In this document: positions 28,411 to 36,178 of the stretch, in pieces | Position numbering within the stretch: position 1 is the stretch's first letter | How the letters are laid out: every line of letters begins with the position of its first letter | Source: Leifsonia virtsii | GTDB taxonomy: Bacteria > Actinomycetota > Actinomycetes > Actinomycetales > Microbacteriaceae | Direction of reading: 5' to 3' | NCBI RefSeq assembly: GCF_030433675.1 | Contig: NZ_JAROCB010000002.1 | Coordinates: 496,001 to 560,000, forward strand | Length of the DNA stretch: 64,000 nt | The notes under the pieces: model-generated | Databases searched by the model: none | The model's input: the letters and a program-made list of their open reading frames with translations, nothing else | Told to the model about the DNA's origin: nothing | Position numbers and translations under genes: made by a program

Positions 28411-29043
28411 ATGTCGACGTTCAAGAACCCGGTCGGCCCGCAGCCGAGCAGCGTCTACTGGCGTCGTCGGCTCATCGTCCTCATCGGACTGGTCGCCGTC
28501 GTCGTCGTCATCGTCCTGATCGTGGTGCGCCCCGGTTCCGCGGGTGGAGAGCCCGCGAAGAAGCAGCCGGCGCCCGCCTCGACCACCACGCCGGCCGCCG
28601 CGACGAGCATCCCCACCAGCAGCGCGAGCGCCGACGGCAAGCCGTGCGCGCCGGGCGATGTGAAGGTGGAGGCCGTCACCGACAAGGACGTCTACGCCGC
28701 GGGGGAGCTGCCGCAGCTCTCGGTGGCGCTGACGAATACCGGCTCGGCGGCCTGCACGATCGACGCCGGGACCGCGAAGCAGGCCTTCACGATCACGAGC
28801 GGCTCGGAGGTGTACTGGAAGTCCACGGACTGCCAGACCGACAAGGTGGATGCCGAGGTGCTGCTGCAGCCCGGCAAGACCATCTCGTCGCAGGCGCCGA
28901 TCACCTGGGACCGCACCCGCTCCGACCCGTCGACCTGCCAGGCGCAGCGTCCGCAGGTTCCCGCGGGCGGCGCGTCGTATCACCTGGAGACGAGCGTCTC
29001 CGACGTGAAGAGTTCGCAGACGAAGCAGTTCATCCTGCAGTGA
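28411..29043 (+). CDS. single-pass membrane protein with extracytoplasmic domain, unknown
   Basis: A 210-residue protein: a short cytosolic N-terminus, one strongly hydrophobic helix (about residues 22-43), a Ser/Thr/Pro/Ala linker (about 50-75), then a compact outer domain of about 130 residues with four Cys (GKPCAPG, AACTID, STDCQT, STCQAQ), likely in disulfides. The fold resembles the beta-sandwich of DUF4232-like actinobacterial surface proteins, but I cannot assign the family. The 3' end overlaps the convergent YciI gene by 14 bases. Confidence 0.75.
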   Translation: MSTFKNPVGPQPSSVYWRRRLIVLIGLVAVVVVIVLIVVRPGSAGGEPAKKQPAPASTTTPAAATSIPTSSASADGKPCAPGDVKVEAVTDKDVYAAGELPQLSVALTNTGSAACTIDAGTAKQAFTITSGSEVYWKSTDCQTDKVDAEVLLQPGKTISSQAPITWDRTRSDPSTCQAQRPQVPAGGASYHLETSVSDVKSSQTKQFILQ

Positions 29044-29401
29044 CGTCGGATGCCGAGGCCGTGTCGGTCTCCCGGAGGTAGGCGCCGGCGACCTCGCGCA
29101 CCTCGACGCCGGAGCCGTGGCGCATGGCCGGGTTCTGGCGCGCGAGCGCGAGCGCGGCCTCCCGGTCGCTCGCCTCGACGATGCCGATGCCGGCGATCAG
29201 TTCTTTGCTCTCGGTGTACGGGCCGTCGGTCTCGCCGTCGGCGCGGAGGGAGCGAGCCGTCTCGGGCGGGGTGAGAGCATAGGCGGCGACCAGCGCCCCC
29301 GCGCGGATGAGGTCGTCGGAGTGCCGGTCGTGCTCGGCGAGTTCGGCGGCGTCGTGCTCGGCGCTCGGGTCGAAGTGGATGAAGATGGCGTAGAGCGGCA
29401 T
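29030..29401 (-). CDS. YciI-like (YCII / DGPF) family protein
   Basis: A 123-residue alpha/beta ferredoxin-like protein. MPLYAIFIHFDPS starts the strand; HDRHSDDLIRAGALVAAYALTPPETARSLRADGETDGPYTESKELIAGIGIVEASDREAALALA is the DGPF/YCII signature. The active-site role of this family is not settled, though a His/Asp pair has been proposed. It has GGAAGGA ahead of the ATG and may be co-transcribed with radA, which lies upstream of it on the same strand with a 71-base gap. Confidence 0.85.
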   Translation of the reverse strand: MPLYAIFIHFDPSAEHDAAELAEHDRHSDDLIRAGALVAAYALTPPETARSLRADGETDGPYTESKELIAGIGIVEASDREAALALARQNPAMRHGSGVEVREVAGAYLRETDTASASDVTAG

Positions 29402-29472
29402 CGGGGTGTCCTTCCGTGGTTCTGTGTCTTACCCGTGCGTCGAACGACCGGGCCCGGATTCGACACGCGCCG

Positions 29473-30834
29473 TCAGAACGCGGCGTCGAGCTCCCGTTCG
29501 CGATCCGTCGACGCAGCGGTGAAGGCGAGCCGGAGCGCCTCCCGGATGGACGCACTGCGGTCGTCGACCCGGGTCGAGAAGCCGAGTCTGGCCGCCTCCG
29601 CCGTGCGCTGCTTGCCACTGACCACGGGCCGGACCTCGCCGGCCAGGCTGATCTCGCCGAAGGCCGCGAGGGTGTGCGGGATGGCACGGTCGGTCGCGGC
29701 GGAGGCGATCGCCAGCGCGATGGCGAGGTCGGCGCCGGGCTCGTTCAGCCGCACGCCGCCGACCGTGGAGACGTACACGTCCTTGTCGCCGAGGCGGATG
29801 CCCGCCCGGCGTTCGAGCACCGCGAGCAGCATGGCGACGCGCGACGCGTCAACGCCGTTGGTGACGCGTCGCGGGTTGGGCGCCGTCGTGCCGACGACGA
29901 GCGCCTGCACCTCGACCGGCAGTGGGCGCCGGCCTTCCATCGCCACCGTCACGCAGGTGCCGGACACGGGCGTCGTGCTGCGGCTGAGGAAGAGGCCGCT
30001 CGGGTCGGGCACCTCGGCGATGCCGTCTCCGGCCATCTCGAAGCAGCCGACCTCGTCGGTCGGACCGAAGCGGTTCTTGAGCGCCCGGACGAAGCGCAGC
30101 GCAGTCTGGCGGTCGCCTTCGAACTGGCAGACCACATCCACCAGATGCTCGAGCAGGCGGGGGCCGGCGATAGAGCCGTCTTTGGTGACGTGGCCGACGA
30201 TGACGATGGGCAAGTCGCGCTCTTTGGCGACCCGGATGAGCGTGCTCGCGACCTCGCGCACCTGGCTCGGGCCGCCCGCGATGCCCTCGGTGGACCCGCT
30301 CGACACCGTCTGGACGGAGTCGACGATCACCAGCGCCGGGTCGACCGCGTCGATCTGCGCGACGATGGTGGCGAGGTCGGTTTCGGAGGCGAGGTAGAGC
30401 GAGTCGTGCACGGCGCCTGTGCGCTCTGCGCGCATGCGCACCTGGCTCACCGACTCCTCCGCGCTGACGTAGAGCACGCGGTTGCGTGCGCGGGCGGCGC
30501 GGGACGCCACCTCGAGCAGCAGGGTCGACTTGCCGACGCCCGGCTCGCCGCTCAGCAGGATGGCCGCGCCGGGGACGATGCCGCCGCCGAGCACGCGGTC
30601 GAACTCCCCGATGCCGCTCGGCCGCCGGTCGACGCCGTCGGCGCGGATGTCGGTGATCGCGCGGGCCTCCCGGCCGGCGGCGATCGTCACCGGCTTGAGG
30701 GCGCGGAGCACACCCGTGGGCTGTGCCTGCTCGGCGAGCGTGCCCCACGCGTCGCACTCGGAGCACCGGCCCACCCACTTCGCAGTCGACCAGCCGCACT
30801 CGGAACAGCGATAGTTGACGGACGCCTTCGCCAC
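29473..30834 (-). CDS. radA: DNA repair protein RadA
   Basis: A 453-residue RecA-like ATPase that works in branch migration and recombination repair. It has an N-terminal C4 zinc finger (YRCSECGWSTAKWVGRCSECDAWGT), Walker A GEPGVGKSTLLLEVA, the RadA-specific KNRFG motif (ALKNRFGPTDEVG), and a C-terminal Lon-like domain (VSTVGGVRLNEPGADLAIALAIASAATDRAIP...FGEISLAGEVRPV). The start is GTG 30834 with a GAGGAGGGGAGG block upstream. Length is standard. Confidence 0.95.
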   Translation of the reverse strand: MAKASVNYRCSECGWSTAKWVGRCSECDAWGTLAEQAQPTGVLRALKPVTIAAGREARAITDIRADGVDRRPSGIGEFDRVLGGGIVPGAAILLSGEPGVGKSTLLLEVASRAARARNRVLYVSAEESVSQVRMRAERTGAVHDSLYLASETDLATIVAQIDAVDPALVIVDSVQTVSSGSTEGIAGGPSQVREVASTLIRVAKERDLPIVIVGHVTKDGSIAGPRLLEHLVDVVCQFEGDRQTALRFVRALKNRFGPTDEVGCFEMAGDGIAEVPDPSGLFLSRSTTPVSGTCVTVAMEGRRPLPVEVQALVVGTTAPNPRRVTNGVDASRVAMLLAVLERRAGIRLGDKDVYVSTVGGVRLNEPGADLAIALAIASAATDRAIPHTLAAFGEISLAGEVRPVVSGKQRTAEAARLGFSTRVDDRSASIREALRLAFTAASTDRERELDAAF

Positions 30835-30977
30835 GGCACCTCCCCTCCTCGATCGGGCTCAACACTACGGGCAGCCACCGTCATCGGACGGAGGATCGCG
30901 GCGGCTGTGGAGATCGTCCGCGCAGGACCGCCTGTGGGCACTTCTGCGGGTCGTCCGTCGCGGGCACAATGGGCCGC

Positions 30978-31904
30978 ATGGCTGACCGCACCTTCACCCT
31001 CCGTTCCGGTCGCGTCGTCGGGCTCTCCGGCTTCGGCGACTCCGACGCCGAGCGCCTGGTGGTGTTCTGCCACCCCGCGCCGGGCTCGTCGATGTTCGAT
31101 CCCGACCCGGACGCCTCCGCCGAGCGCAGCGCCCACATCGTCGCGCTCGACCGCCCCGGCTACGGCTCGAGCGAGCCCTGGCCGGCGGGGACCTGGCCCA
31201 GCATCACCGGCGCCGCGGACGACATCGCCGAGTACGTGCGGTCGGTCGTGGTGGCCGAGTCGGTGATCGGGGTCAGCCGTCCGCGCACGATCGGGGTCGT
31301 CGGATGGTCGGCCGGCGGTCGCGTGGCGCTCGCACTGGCCGCCCGGCACCCCCAGCTGGTGGACCGGGTCGCCATCGTCGGCACGCCGGCGCCGAACGAG
31401 GCGGTCCCCTGGATCGAGCCGCAGCTGCAGGCGATGTCGGACCGGCTGTCCGCCATGGAGCCCGATGCCGCCCGGGCTCAGCTGAGCGGGATGCTGCAGC
31501 CGCAGGCCGACGCGGTGGCGGCCGCCTCGGAGCCGGGGGACGTGCCGCTCGACCTGCTCGGCATCGGCGCCGTCGACCAGCAGGTGCTGGCGCGCCCGGG
31601 TCTGCGCGACCGGCTCGGGCGGATGCTGGAGGACGCGTTCCGGCAGGGCACCGTGGGCGTGGCCGATGACATCCTGAGCTACACCGCCCGCCCGTGGGGC
31701 TTCGACCTCGCGGACGTGGCGGCGAAGACGCTGGTGATCGCGGGCCAGGCGGATGCCGTCGCCGGCCACGCACACGCCGCCTGGTATCAGCGCTCGCTGC
31801 CGGACGCCCGGATGGAGATGGTCCCGGGCGCCGGGCATCTGGTCGTCGCGCCGATGTGGGACCGCATCCTGTCGCACGTGGCGCCGAACCGGGTCAGGCG
31901 CTGA
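30978..31904 (+). CDS. alpha/beta hydrolase
   Basis: A 308-residue (ATG 30978) or 311-residue (ATG 30969) protein with an alpha/beta hydrolase core. VVFCHPAPGSS is the oxyanion-hole strand, VGWSAGGRVAL the nucleophile elbow with Ser, ADAVAGHAHAAW holds the likely Asp, and VPGAGHLVVAP the His. A lid of about 100 residues is inserted between the elbow and the Asp. No export signal. Substrate unknown. Its 3' end overlaps the convergent GDSL gene by 11 bases. Confidence 0.82.
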   Translation: MADRTFTLRSGRVVGLSGFGDSDAERLVVFCHPAPGSSMFDPDPDASAERSAHIVALDRPGYGSSEPWPAGTWPSITGAADDIAEYVRSVVVAESVIGVSRPRTIGVVGWSAGGRVALALAARHPQLVDRVAIVGTPAPNEAVPWIEPQLQAMSDRLSAMEPDAARAQLSGMLQPQADAVAAASEPGDVPLDLLGIGAVDQQVLARPGLRDRLGRMLEDAFRQGTVGVADDILSYTARPWGFDLADVAAKTLVIAGQADAVAGHAHAAWYQRSLPDARMEMVPGAGHLVVAPMWDRILSHVAPNRVRR

Positions 31905-32700
31905 GCGGCTCCGCCGTGCTCTCCACAGTGCGCTCGGCGGTCCCGGTGCGCGGGTAGAGCTCACGCGCCCGGGCGGTGGCGGCCGGCAGGAACGCCGACG
32001 CCCACACCCGGTAGCCGTGGTCGTTGGGGTGGAACAGGTCCTCGGCGAACTGCGTGAACGCGCCCCGGATGCCCTGCCGGCGCATCGTCGCGTGCAGCGG
32101 CACGACCTGCAGCCCGCGTGCCGCGGCCTCCTCGCGCAGGATGCGGTTGCCCTCCGCGACGAGCCGCTCGTTCCACGGCAGGTAGAAGTAGGGGAGGTCG
32201 GCGACGATCGCGTGGTCGGGCACCGCGGCGAACACGGCTCGCAGCCCCGCGCGGAACCGCTCCGGGTCGAACGCCGCGATGTCGTTGGCGCCGATCGACA
32301 CCGTCACGATGTCTGGCCGGAGGGACGTGAACTTCGGCAGCTGGTCGGCCACCGCGAGCGCGACCGTCGCGCCCGAGACCGAGAGGTTGACGACCCGGAC
32401 CGTGCGCCCGGTGACCGCGCGCAGGTGGTCGGCGATGACCCCGACGTAGCTGTTCTTGGGCGCCGACGCCCCGATGCCCTGCGCCGCGCTGTCGCCGATG
32501 GCCACATACAGCAGCTCGCCGGGGTCGTTGGCCGCGTCCCGCCACCACCTCGAGTGCACAGGCAGCATCTCGTTGAGCCGCACGCGCCCCTCCGCGACGG
32601 ACGCGCGCTTCGCCTGCACCCGCTGCCACCCGACCGCCGCCAGCACCGCGCCGGCCGCCAGACCGGCCAGGGCGGACAGGATGCGGGGGAGAGCCTTCAT
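31894..32700 (-). CDS. GDSL/SGNH-family esterase, membrane-anchored or secreted
   Basis: A 268-residue protein. The N-terminus MKALPRILSALAGLAAGAVLAAVGW is an uncleaved anchor or signal peptide. The catalytic blocks are VAIGDSAAQGIGAS (Ser), LSVSGATVALAVA (Gly), VSIGANDIAAF (Asn), and DLFHPNDHGYRVWASAF (Asp and His). Substrates in this family range from acyl esters to acetylated sugars; the sequence does not tell. Start at ATG 32700. Confidence 0.85.
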   Translation of the reverse strand: MKALPRILSALAGLAAGAVLAAVGWQRVQAKRASVAEGRVRLNEMLPVHSRWWRDAANDPGELLYVAIGDSAAQGIGASAPKNSYVGVIADHLRAVTGRTVRVVNLSVSGATVALAVADQLPKFTSLRPDIVTVSIGANDIAAFDPERFRAGLRAVFAAVPDHAIVADLPYFYLPWNERLVAEGNRILREEAAARGLQVVPLHATMRRQGIRGAFTQFAEDLFHPNDHGYRVWASAFLPAATARARELYPRTGTAERTVESTAEPLSA

Positions 32701-32750
32701 GCGAGGAACAGTACCCCGGACCACCGACCCGCGGACGCCCACCTCCCCGA

Positions 32751-32780
32751 TTGGAGACGACCGCCCGAATCGCGTACGAT
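32751..32780 (+). promoter_or_regulatory. tRNA-Ser promoter
   Basis: TTGGAG (32751-32756) and TACGAT (32775-32780) are 18 bp apart. The expected start falls at the 5' end of the tRNA. Confidence 0.55.
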
Positions 32781-32787
32781 AGTCCGC

Positions 32788-32877
32788 GGTACCGTGTCCG
32801 AGCGGCCGAAGGTGCAACTCTCGAAAAGTTGTGTGGGTGAAAGCCCACCGTGGGTTCAAATCCCACCGGTACCGCCA
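32788..32877 (+). tRNA. tRNA-Ser (CGA)
   Basis: A class II tRNA with a long variable arm (GTGGGTGAAAGCCCAC). The acceptor stem GGTACCG/CGGTACC, discriminator G and an encoded CCA are present; the anticodon loop CTCGAAA gives CGA. T-arm GGGTTCAAATCCC. Confidence 0.95.
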
Positions 32878-32885
32878 CGTCGAAG

Positions 32886-32924
32886 CCCCCGGATCCCAGT
32901 GTTTACAAAGGATCCGGGGGTTTT
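32886..32924 (+). terminator. tRNA-Ser terminator
   Basis: CCCCCGGATCC (32886-32896) and GGATCCGGGGG (32910-32920) form a perfect 11-bp stem, followed by TTTT. Confidence 0.88.
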
Positions 32925-32977
32925 CGCTCTCCCGGGCTCGGATGTAGCTCCCGGGCCCGAAGCCGGATGGCGGTCGA

Positions 32978-33523
32978 CTACTCCCGCTCGATATCCGTGT
33001 TGCGCCTCCACACCAGATACGGCTCGAGTTGTTCGAATCGGAAGAGCGCGTTCCTAATGTTTCCCTCGGTCGCCGGGTCGTGGTCGGGGAGCTCGTCGTT
33101 CAGCGCGGAAACGGGGACATCCCAGATCCGGTCGATCGAGACGTGACCCTCCATGGAGGCGATCCCGCGCTCGAGATCGACCTTGAAGCCCGAACTCGCG
33201 TCATCGAGCAGAACCATGACGATACGGTCGACCTTCTCGGCGTCGTAGGGCTGTGCGTTGTAGCGAGCGAGCGCCACGTGCAGCTCGCCCTTGTACTTCT
33301 CCAGACGCACCGACTTGGCGTTGCGCCGGACGAGCGTGCCGTCTTCCACGCTCGTCACGTCCAGTGCTCTGGTCCCGCCGCCATACCACGTGGCATCGGC
33401 GTCCCGGCCCGACGCCTCTGCACGTTCGGCCACGATGGCCTCGACCAGACCAGCACGGACACTCGGGAGGTCGCAGTTCTCCCAATCGGTGAACCGGCGG
33501 TCGATGTCGGACAGGTTGCTCAC
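32978..33523 (-). CDS. hypothetical protein next to tRNA-Ser
   Basis: A 181-residue acidic protein with no signal peptide or membrane helix. MSNLSDIDRRFTDWENCDLPSVRAGLVEAIVAERAEASGRDADATWYGGGTRALDV is followed by a mixed alpha/beta region with VDRIVMVLLDDASSGFKVDLERGIASMEGHVSIDRIWDVPVSALNDELPDHDP. I do not recognise a family. Base composition is a little lower in G+C than its neighbours. Start GTG 33523 with AAGGGGG ahead. Standing alone beside a tRNA gene, it may be a leftover of accessory DNA, but there is no integrase. Confidence 0.7.
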   Translation of the reverse strand: MSNLSDIDRRFTDWENCDLPSVRAGLVEAIVAERAEASGRDADATWYGGGTRALDVTSVEDGTLVRRNAKSVRLEKYKGELHVALARYNAQPYDAEKVDRIVMVLLDDASSGFKVDLERGIASMEGHVSIDRIWDVPVSALNDELPDHDPATEGNIRNALFRFEQLEPYLVWRRNTDIERE

Positions 33524-33636
33524 GTTTCCCCCTTGAGGTTCGGCTGGAGGTCTTGATCGTCACCCTCCTGAGATCACCAATCGACACTTCGCACACGCTT
33601 GTTAGGCGGGCGTGAACCTGGCCGAGCGTCCCCCTG

Positions 33637-35952
33637 TCACCCCAGCCAGGTCATGAGGCCCCAACCTGAGCCGATCTGCGTGCGCGTGTCGAACGCGGAT
33701 TCGCCGGTTCCGCGGTAGAGCCACAGGGCGCCGCGCGGGTCGGCGGCCACGACGTCGTTCGTTCCGTCGCCGTCGAAGTCGCCCACGGAGACGATCTGGG
33801 TCATGCCGCGCCATCCGCTGCCGACCTGGAGGCGGGGCAACCACCTCGTGAGGGTGTGCGGGTACAGCCACAAGGCACCGGCGGCGTCCTCGGCGAGAAG
33901 GTCAGGCTGGCCGTCGCCGTTGAAGTCGCCGACTCCGGCGAGGGCGACCATTCCTGCCCATCCCGAGCCGATAGCGGTCGCCTTCAGCCAACCTCCCGTA
34001 CCGTTCCCCGGATAGAGGAGGAGGCGGCCGCTTGTGTCGGTCGCGACGATGTCCGCGGTGCCGTCCCCGGTGAAGTCGCCGACACCCACGATCTTCGTCA
34101 TGATGTTCCACCCGGTGCCGACGGCCCGCCGCGCACCCCAGCCTCCTGCACCGTTGCCCGGGTAGAGCCAGAGCACGCCCGAGCTGTCGCGGGCCAGAAC
34201 GTCGGGGTGCCCGTCGCCGTTGAAGTCGCCGGGGGCGACGATGGCGGTCATCACGTTCCAACCGCTGCCGACCTGGCTCGTGGTGGGCGTCGCCCAGCCC
34301 CCTGCGCCGTTGGCGTGGTAGGAGAAGAGCCCTCCCGCCGTGTTCCGGGCGAGGACGTCCGGGTGCGCGTCTCCCGAGTAGTCGTGAAGGCGCGGGCGCG
34401 GTGCTCGCAGGGTGATGTCCACCGTCGCCGTCGCGGCGTCGCTGGCCGTCACCGTCACGGAGATCGAACCGGACTCGTTCGTCACGGTGTCGTTGTGGAA
34501 CTCCAGGCCGCCGCTGCCGTCCCATCCGTTGATCACGGCCGCATCGTTGTAGGGATTGCGGGTGTCCGGTTGGGTGATGACCACGGACCCGTTGTCCGGG
34601 GTACTCGTGAGCAGGCGTACCCCTCGCGACTCCTCGACCAGGTCCTCCGCGGCAGCGTCCATCGCGAACACGTTGTCGTAGACGTATGCCGGCGGCGATG
34701 TCCACCCGTAGCCGGAGCGGTCCTCGAGGTAATACGTGCTCTGGGTCGCTGGATCGGTCAGTTGCAGCATCGAGGGCAGCTGAGCGTCTGCGGCCCATTG
34801 GAGCCGCTGGGACTTCCACGTGTGCACCGCCTCCCCCTGGGCGAGAGCGAACCTCGGCGCGCCCGCGGCCGGCACCCAGCCGAGCATGGCGAGCGTGCGG
34901 GAGTTGAGGTTGTCCGGGCTGTCGTAGCCCTCCCAGATGTTCCCCATCACGTCGTAGCCGTCGCCGTATGCGTAGGTGGTGCAGTTCGGTCCGCCCGTGG
35001 TACGCCCGCAGAAGGCGAGATCCGACGAACCGATCCCGAAGTTGACGCCGATGCCCTGCGCCAGAAGCATACGGTCGACGCTGAGGCCGACTGTCTCCGA
35101 GATCAGCCCGCTGCTCCCGATCCCGTCGCCGATGGTCGAGATCCCGCTCCAGGCGTCCGCGCAGCCGGGAGGCAGGATCACATCGAGGTGATGAGCCCCT
35201 CCCGGTGGCGGAGTGTCGAGGTAGTTCTGTGCCGAGGCGTAGCCGAGCGCGACGGCGGCCTGATCCCAGAGCGTGTCGATGCTCTGCGAGCACGGTTGAT
35301 CCGAACTGAGGACGGGGACGGTGGGGGTCGTCGTGAACGTGATGACCTTGGCAGGGTCGGTCGTGCGGTCCTGGACGGACTGCCAGTGCCAGAAGTCCCC
35401 GATCCGCGTCGCCAGTTCCACAAGCGCGGATTGGTCGTAGACGGAGGAATCGACCGGCGCGACACCGACCGGATTGATCACCACGAGATCGAGGACGTGG
35501 CTCTGGGCGACCGTCGCGACGCCCGGCGTCACGGTCGCGGCGGATACTGCGAGGGGCGTCGCCGATGCGCCGGAGGTGAATCGAGCGGCGGCCCTCCCGC
35601 TGCGAACGGAGACCGTCCCATCGAAGATGGCACCGGTCTTGGCCCCTGCCGGGATGTCGCCGGAGATCGGCACGCGGGTGCCGTCGGCCGTCGTCACCGT
35701 ATAGGCAGTCGTCGGTGCGCCCTCGCTGAGCGACTGGCCCTTCTTGAGCACCGGCTCGGTCCGCGTCACGCGGAGGGTGCCGTGGAGGTGCTCGGCCTGT
35801 ATCGCGGGAGCGCCCGCTGCCGTCGGTCGCGGCGCTGCGGCCGATGCCGGCTCCACCGCCCCGGCCAGTCCCGCGGTCGCGAGCAGAAGTGTCAGGGTGA
35901 TCGCACAACCGGCGCGCAGGCGGGAGGGGGCGACGTTTCGGGTGGCCGTCAC
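33637..35952 (-). CDS. secreted FG-GAP repeat protein with degenerate metallopeptidase domain
   Basis: A 771-residue protein with a Sec signal peptide (ending near ASAAAP). Residues about 150-470 look like an M11/reprolysin-like metallopeptidase: LSVDRMLLAQGIGVNFGIGSSDLAFCG occupies the place of HExxHxxGxxH, and YGDGYDVMGNIWEG (M336) keeps the Met-turn. The zinc residues are gone: Q299, G300, V303 and S309 stand where His, Glu, His and His should be. Five VCBS/FG-GAP blades follow (for example GDFNGDGHPDVLARDSSGVLWLY), with Ca-binding DxNxDG loops. It is likely a surface or secreted binding protein. The divergent neighbour is another FG-GAP protein. Confidence 0.75.
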   Translation of the reverse strand: MTATRNVAPSRLRAGCAITLTLLLATAGLAGAVEPASAAAPRPTAAGAPAIQAEHLHGTLRVTRTEPVLKKGQSLSEGAPTTAYTVTTADGTRVPISGDIPAGAKTGAIFDGTVSVRSGRAAARFTSGASATPLAVSAATVTPGVATVAQSHVLDLVVINPVGVAPVDSSVYDQSALVELATRIGDFWHWQSVQDRTTDPAKVITFTTTPTVPVLSSDQPCSQSIDTLWDQAAVALGYASAQNYLDTPPPGGAHHLDVILPPGCADAWSGISTIGDGIGSSGLISETVGLSVDRMLLAQGIGVNFGIGSSDLAFCGRTTGGPNCTTYAYGDGYDVMGNIWEGYDSPDNLNSRTLAMLGWVPAAGAPRFALAQGEAVHTWKSQRLQWAADAQLPSMLQLTDPATQSTYYLEDRSGYGWTSPPAYVYDNVFAMDAAAEDLVEESRGVRLLTSTPDNGSVVITQPDTRNPYNDAAVINGWDGSGGLEFHNDTVTNESGSISVTVTASDAATATVDITLRAPRPRLHDYSGDAHPDVLARNTAGGLFSYHANGAGGWATPTTSQVGSGWNVMTAIVAPGDFNGDGHPDVLARDSSGVLWLYPGNGAGGWGARRAVGTGWNIMTKIVGVGDFTGDGTADIVATDTSGRLLLYPGNGTGGWLKATAIGSGWAGMVALAGVGDFNGDGQPDLLAEDAAGALWLYPHTLTRWLPRLQVGSGWRGMTQIVSVGDFDGDGTNDVVAADPRGALWLYRGTGESAFDTRTQIGSGWGLMTWLG

Positions 35953-36178
35953 AGGGGTCCTCTGCAGAGTTCACGGGTAGATCATCAGAACGTAGCAGTT
36001 GAGCGGTCCTCGCTTCTTGCGCCCGAATGGGGGACAGCGCAGGAGCCCGATCTCGGCAGCGTCGGCCGAAGGGAGCCCCCGTTCGGGTGCCAGAACCAAC
36101 GGTTCGCAGTCACTAGAGTGATCCCGCCGGTCCGCTGCACCGATCCGGACCACCTGTTGTGCCGGAATCGAGGAATGC

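Noticed and set aside
32850-32877. Possible attachment site at the 3' end of tRNA-Ser
   Set aside because: No second copy of the tRNA 3' end was seen in the window and there is no integrase gene.
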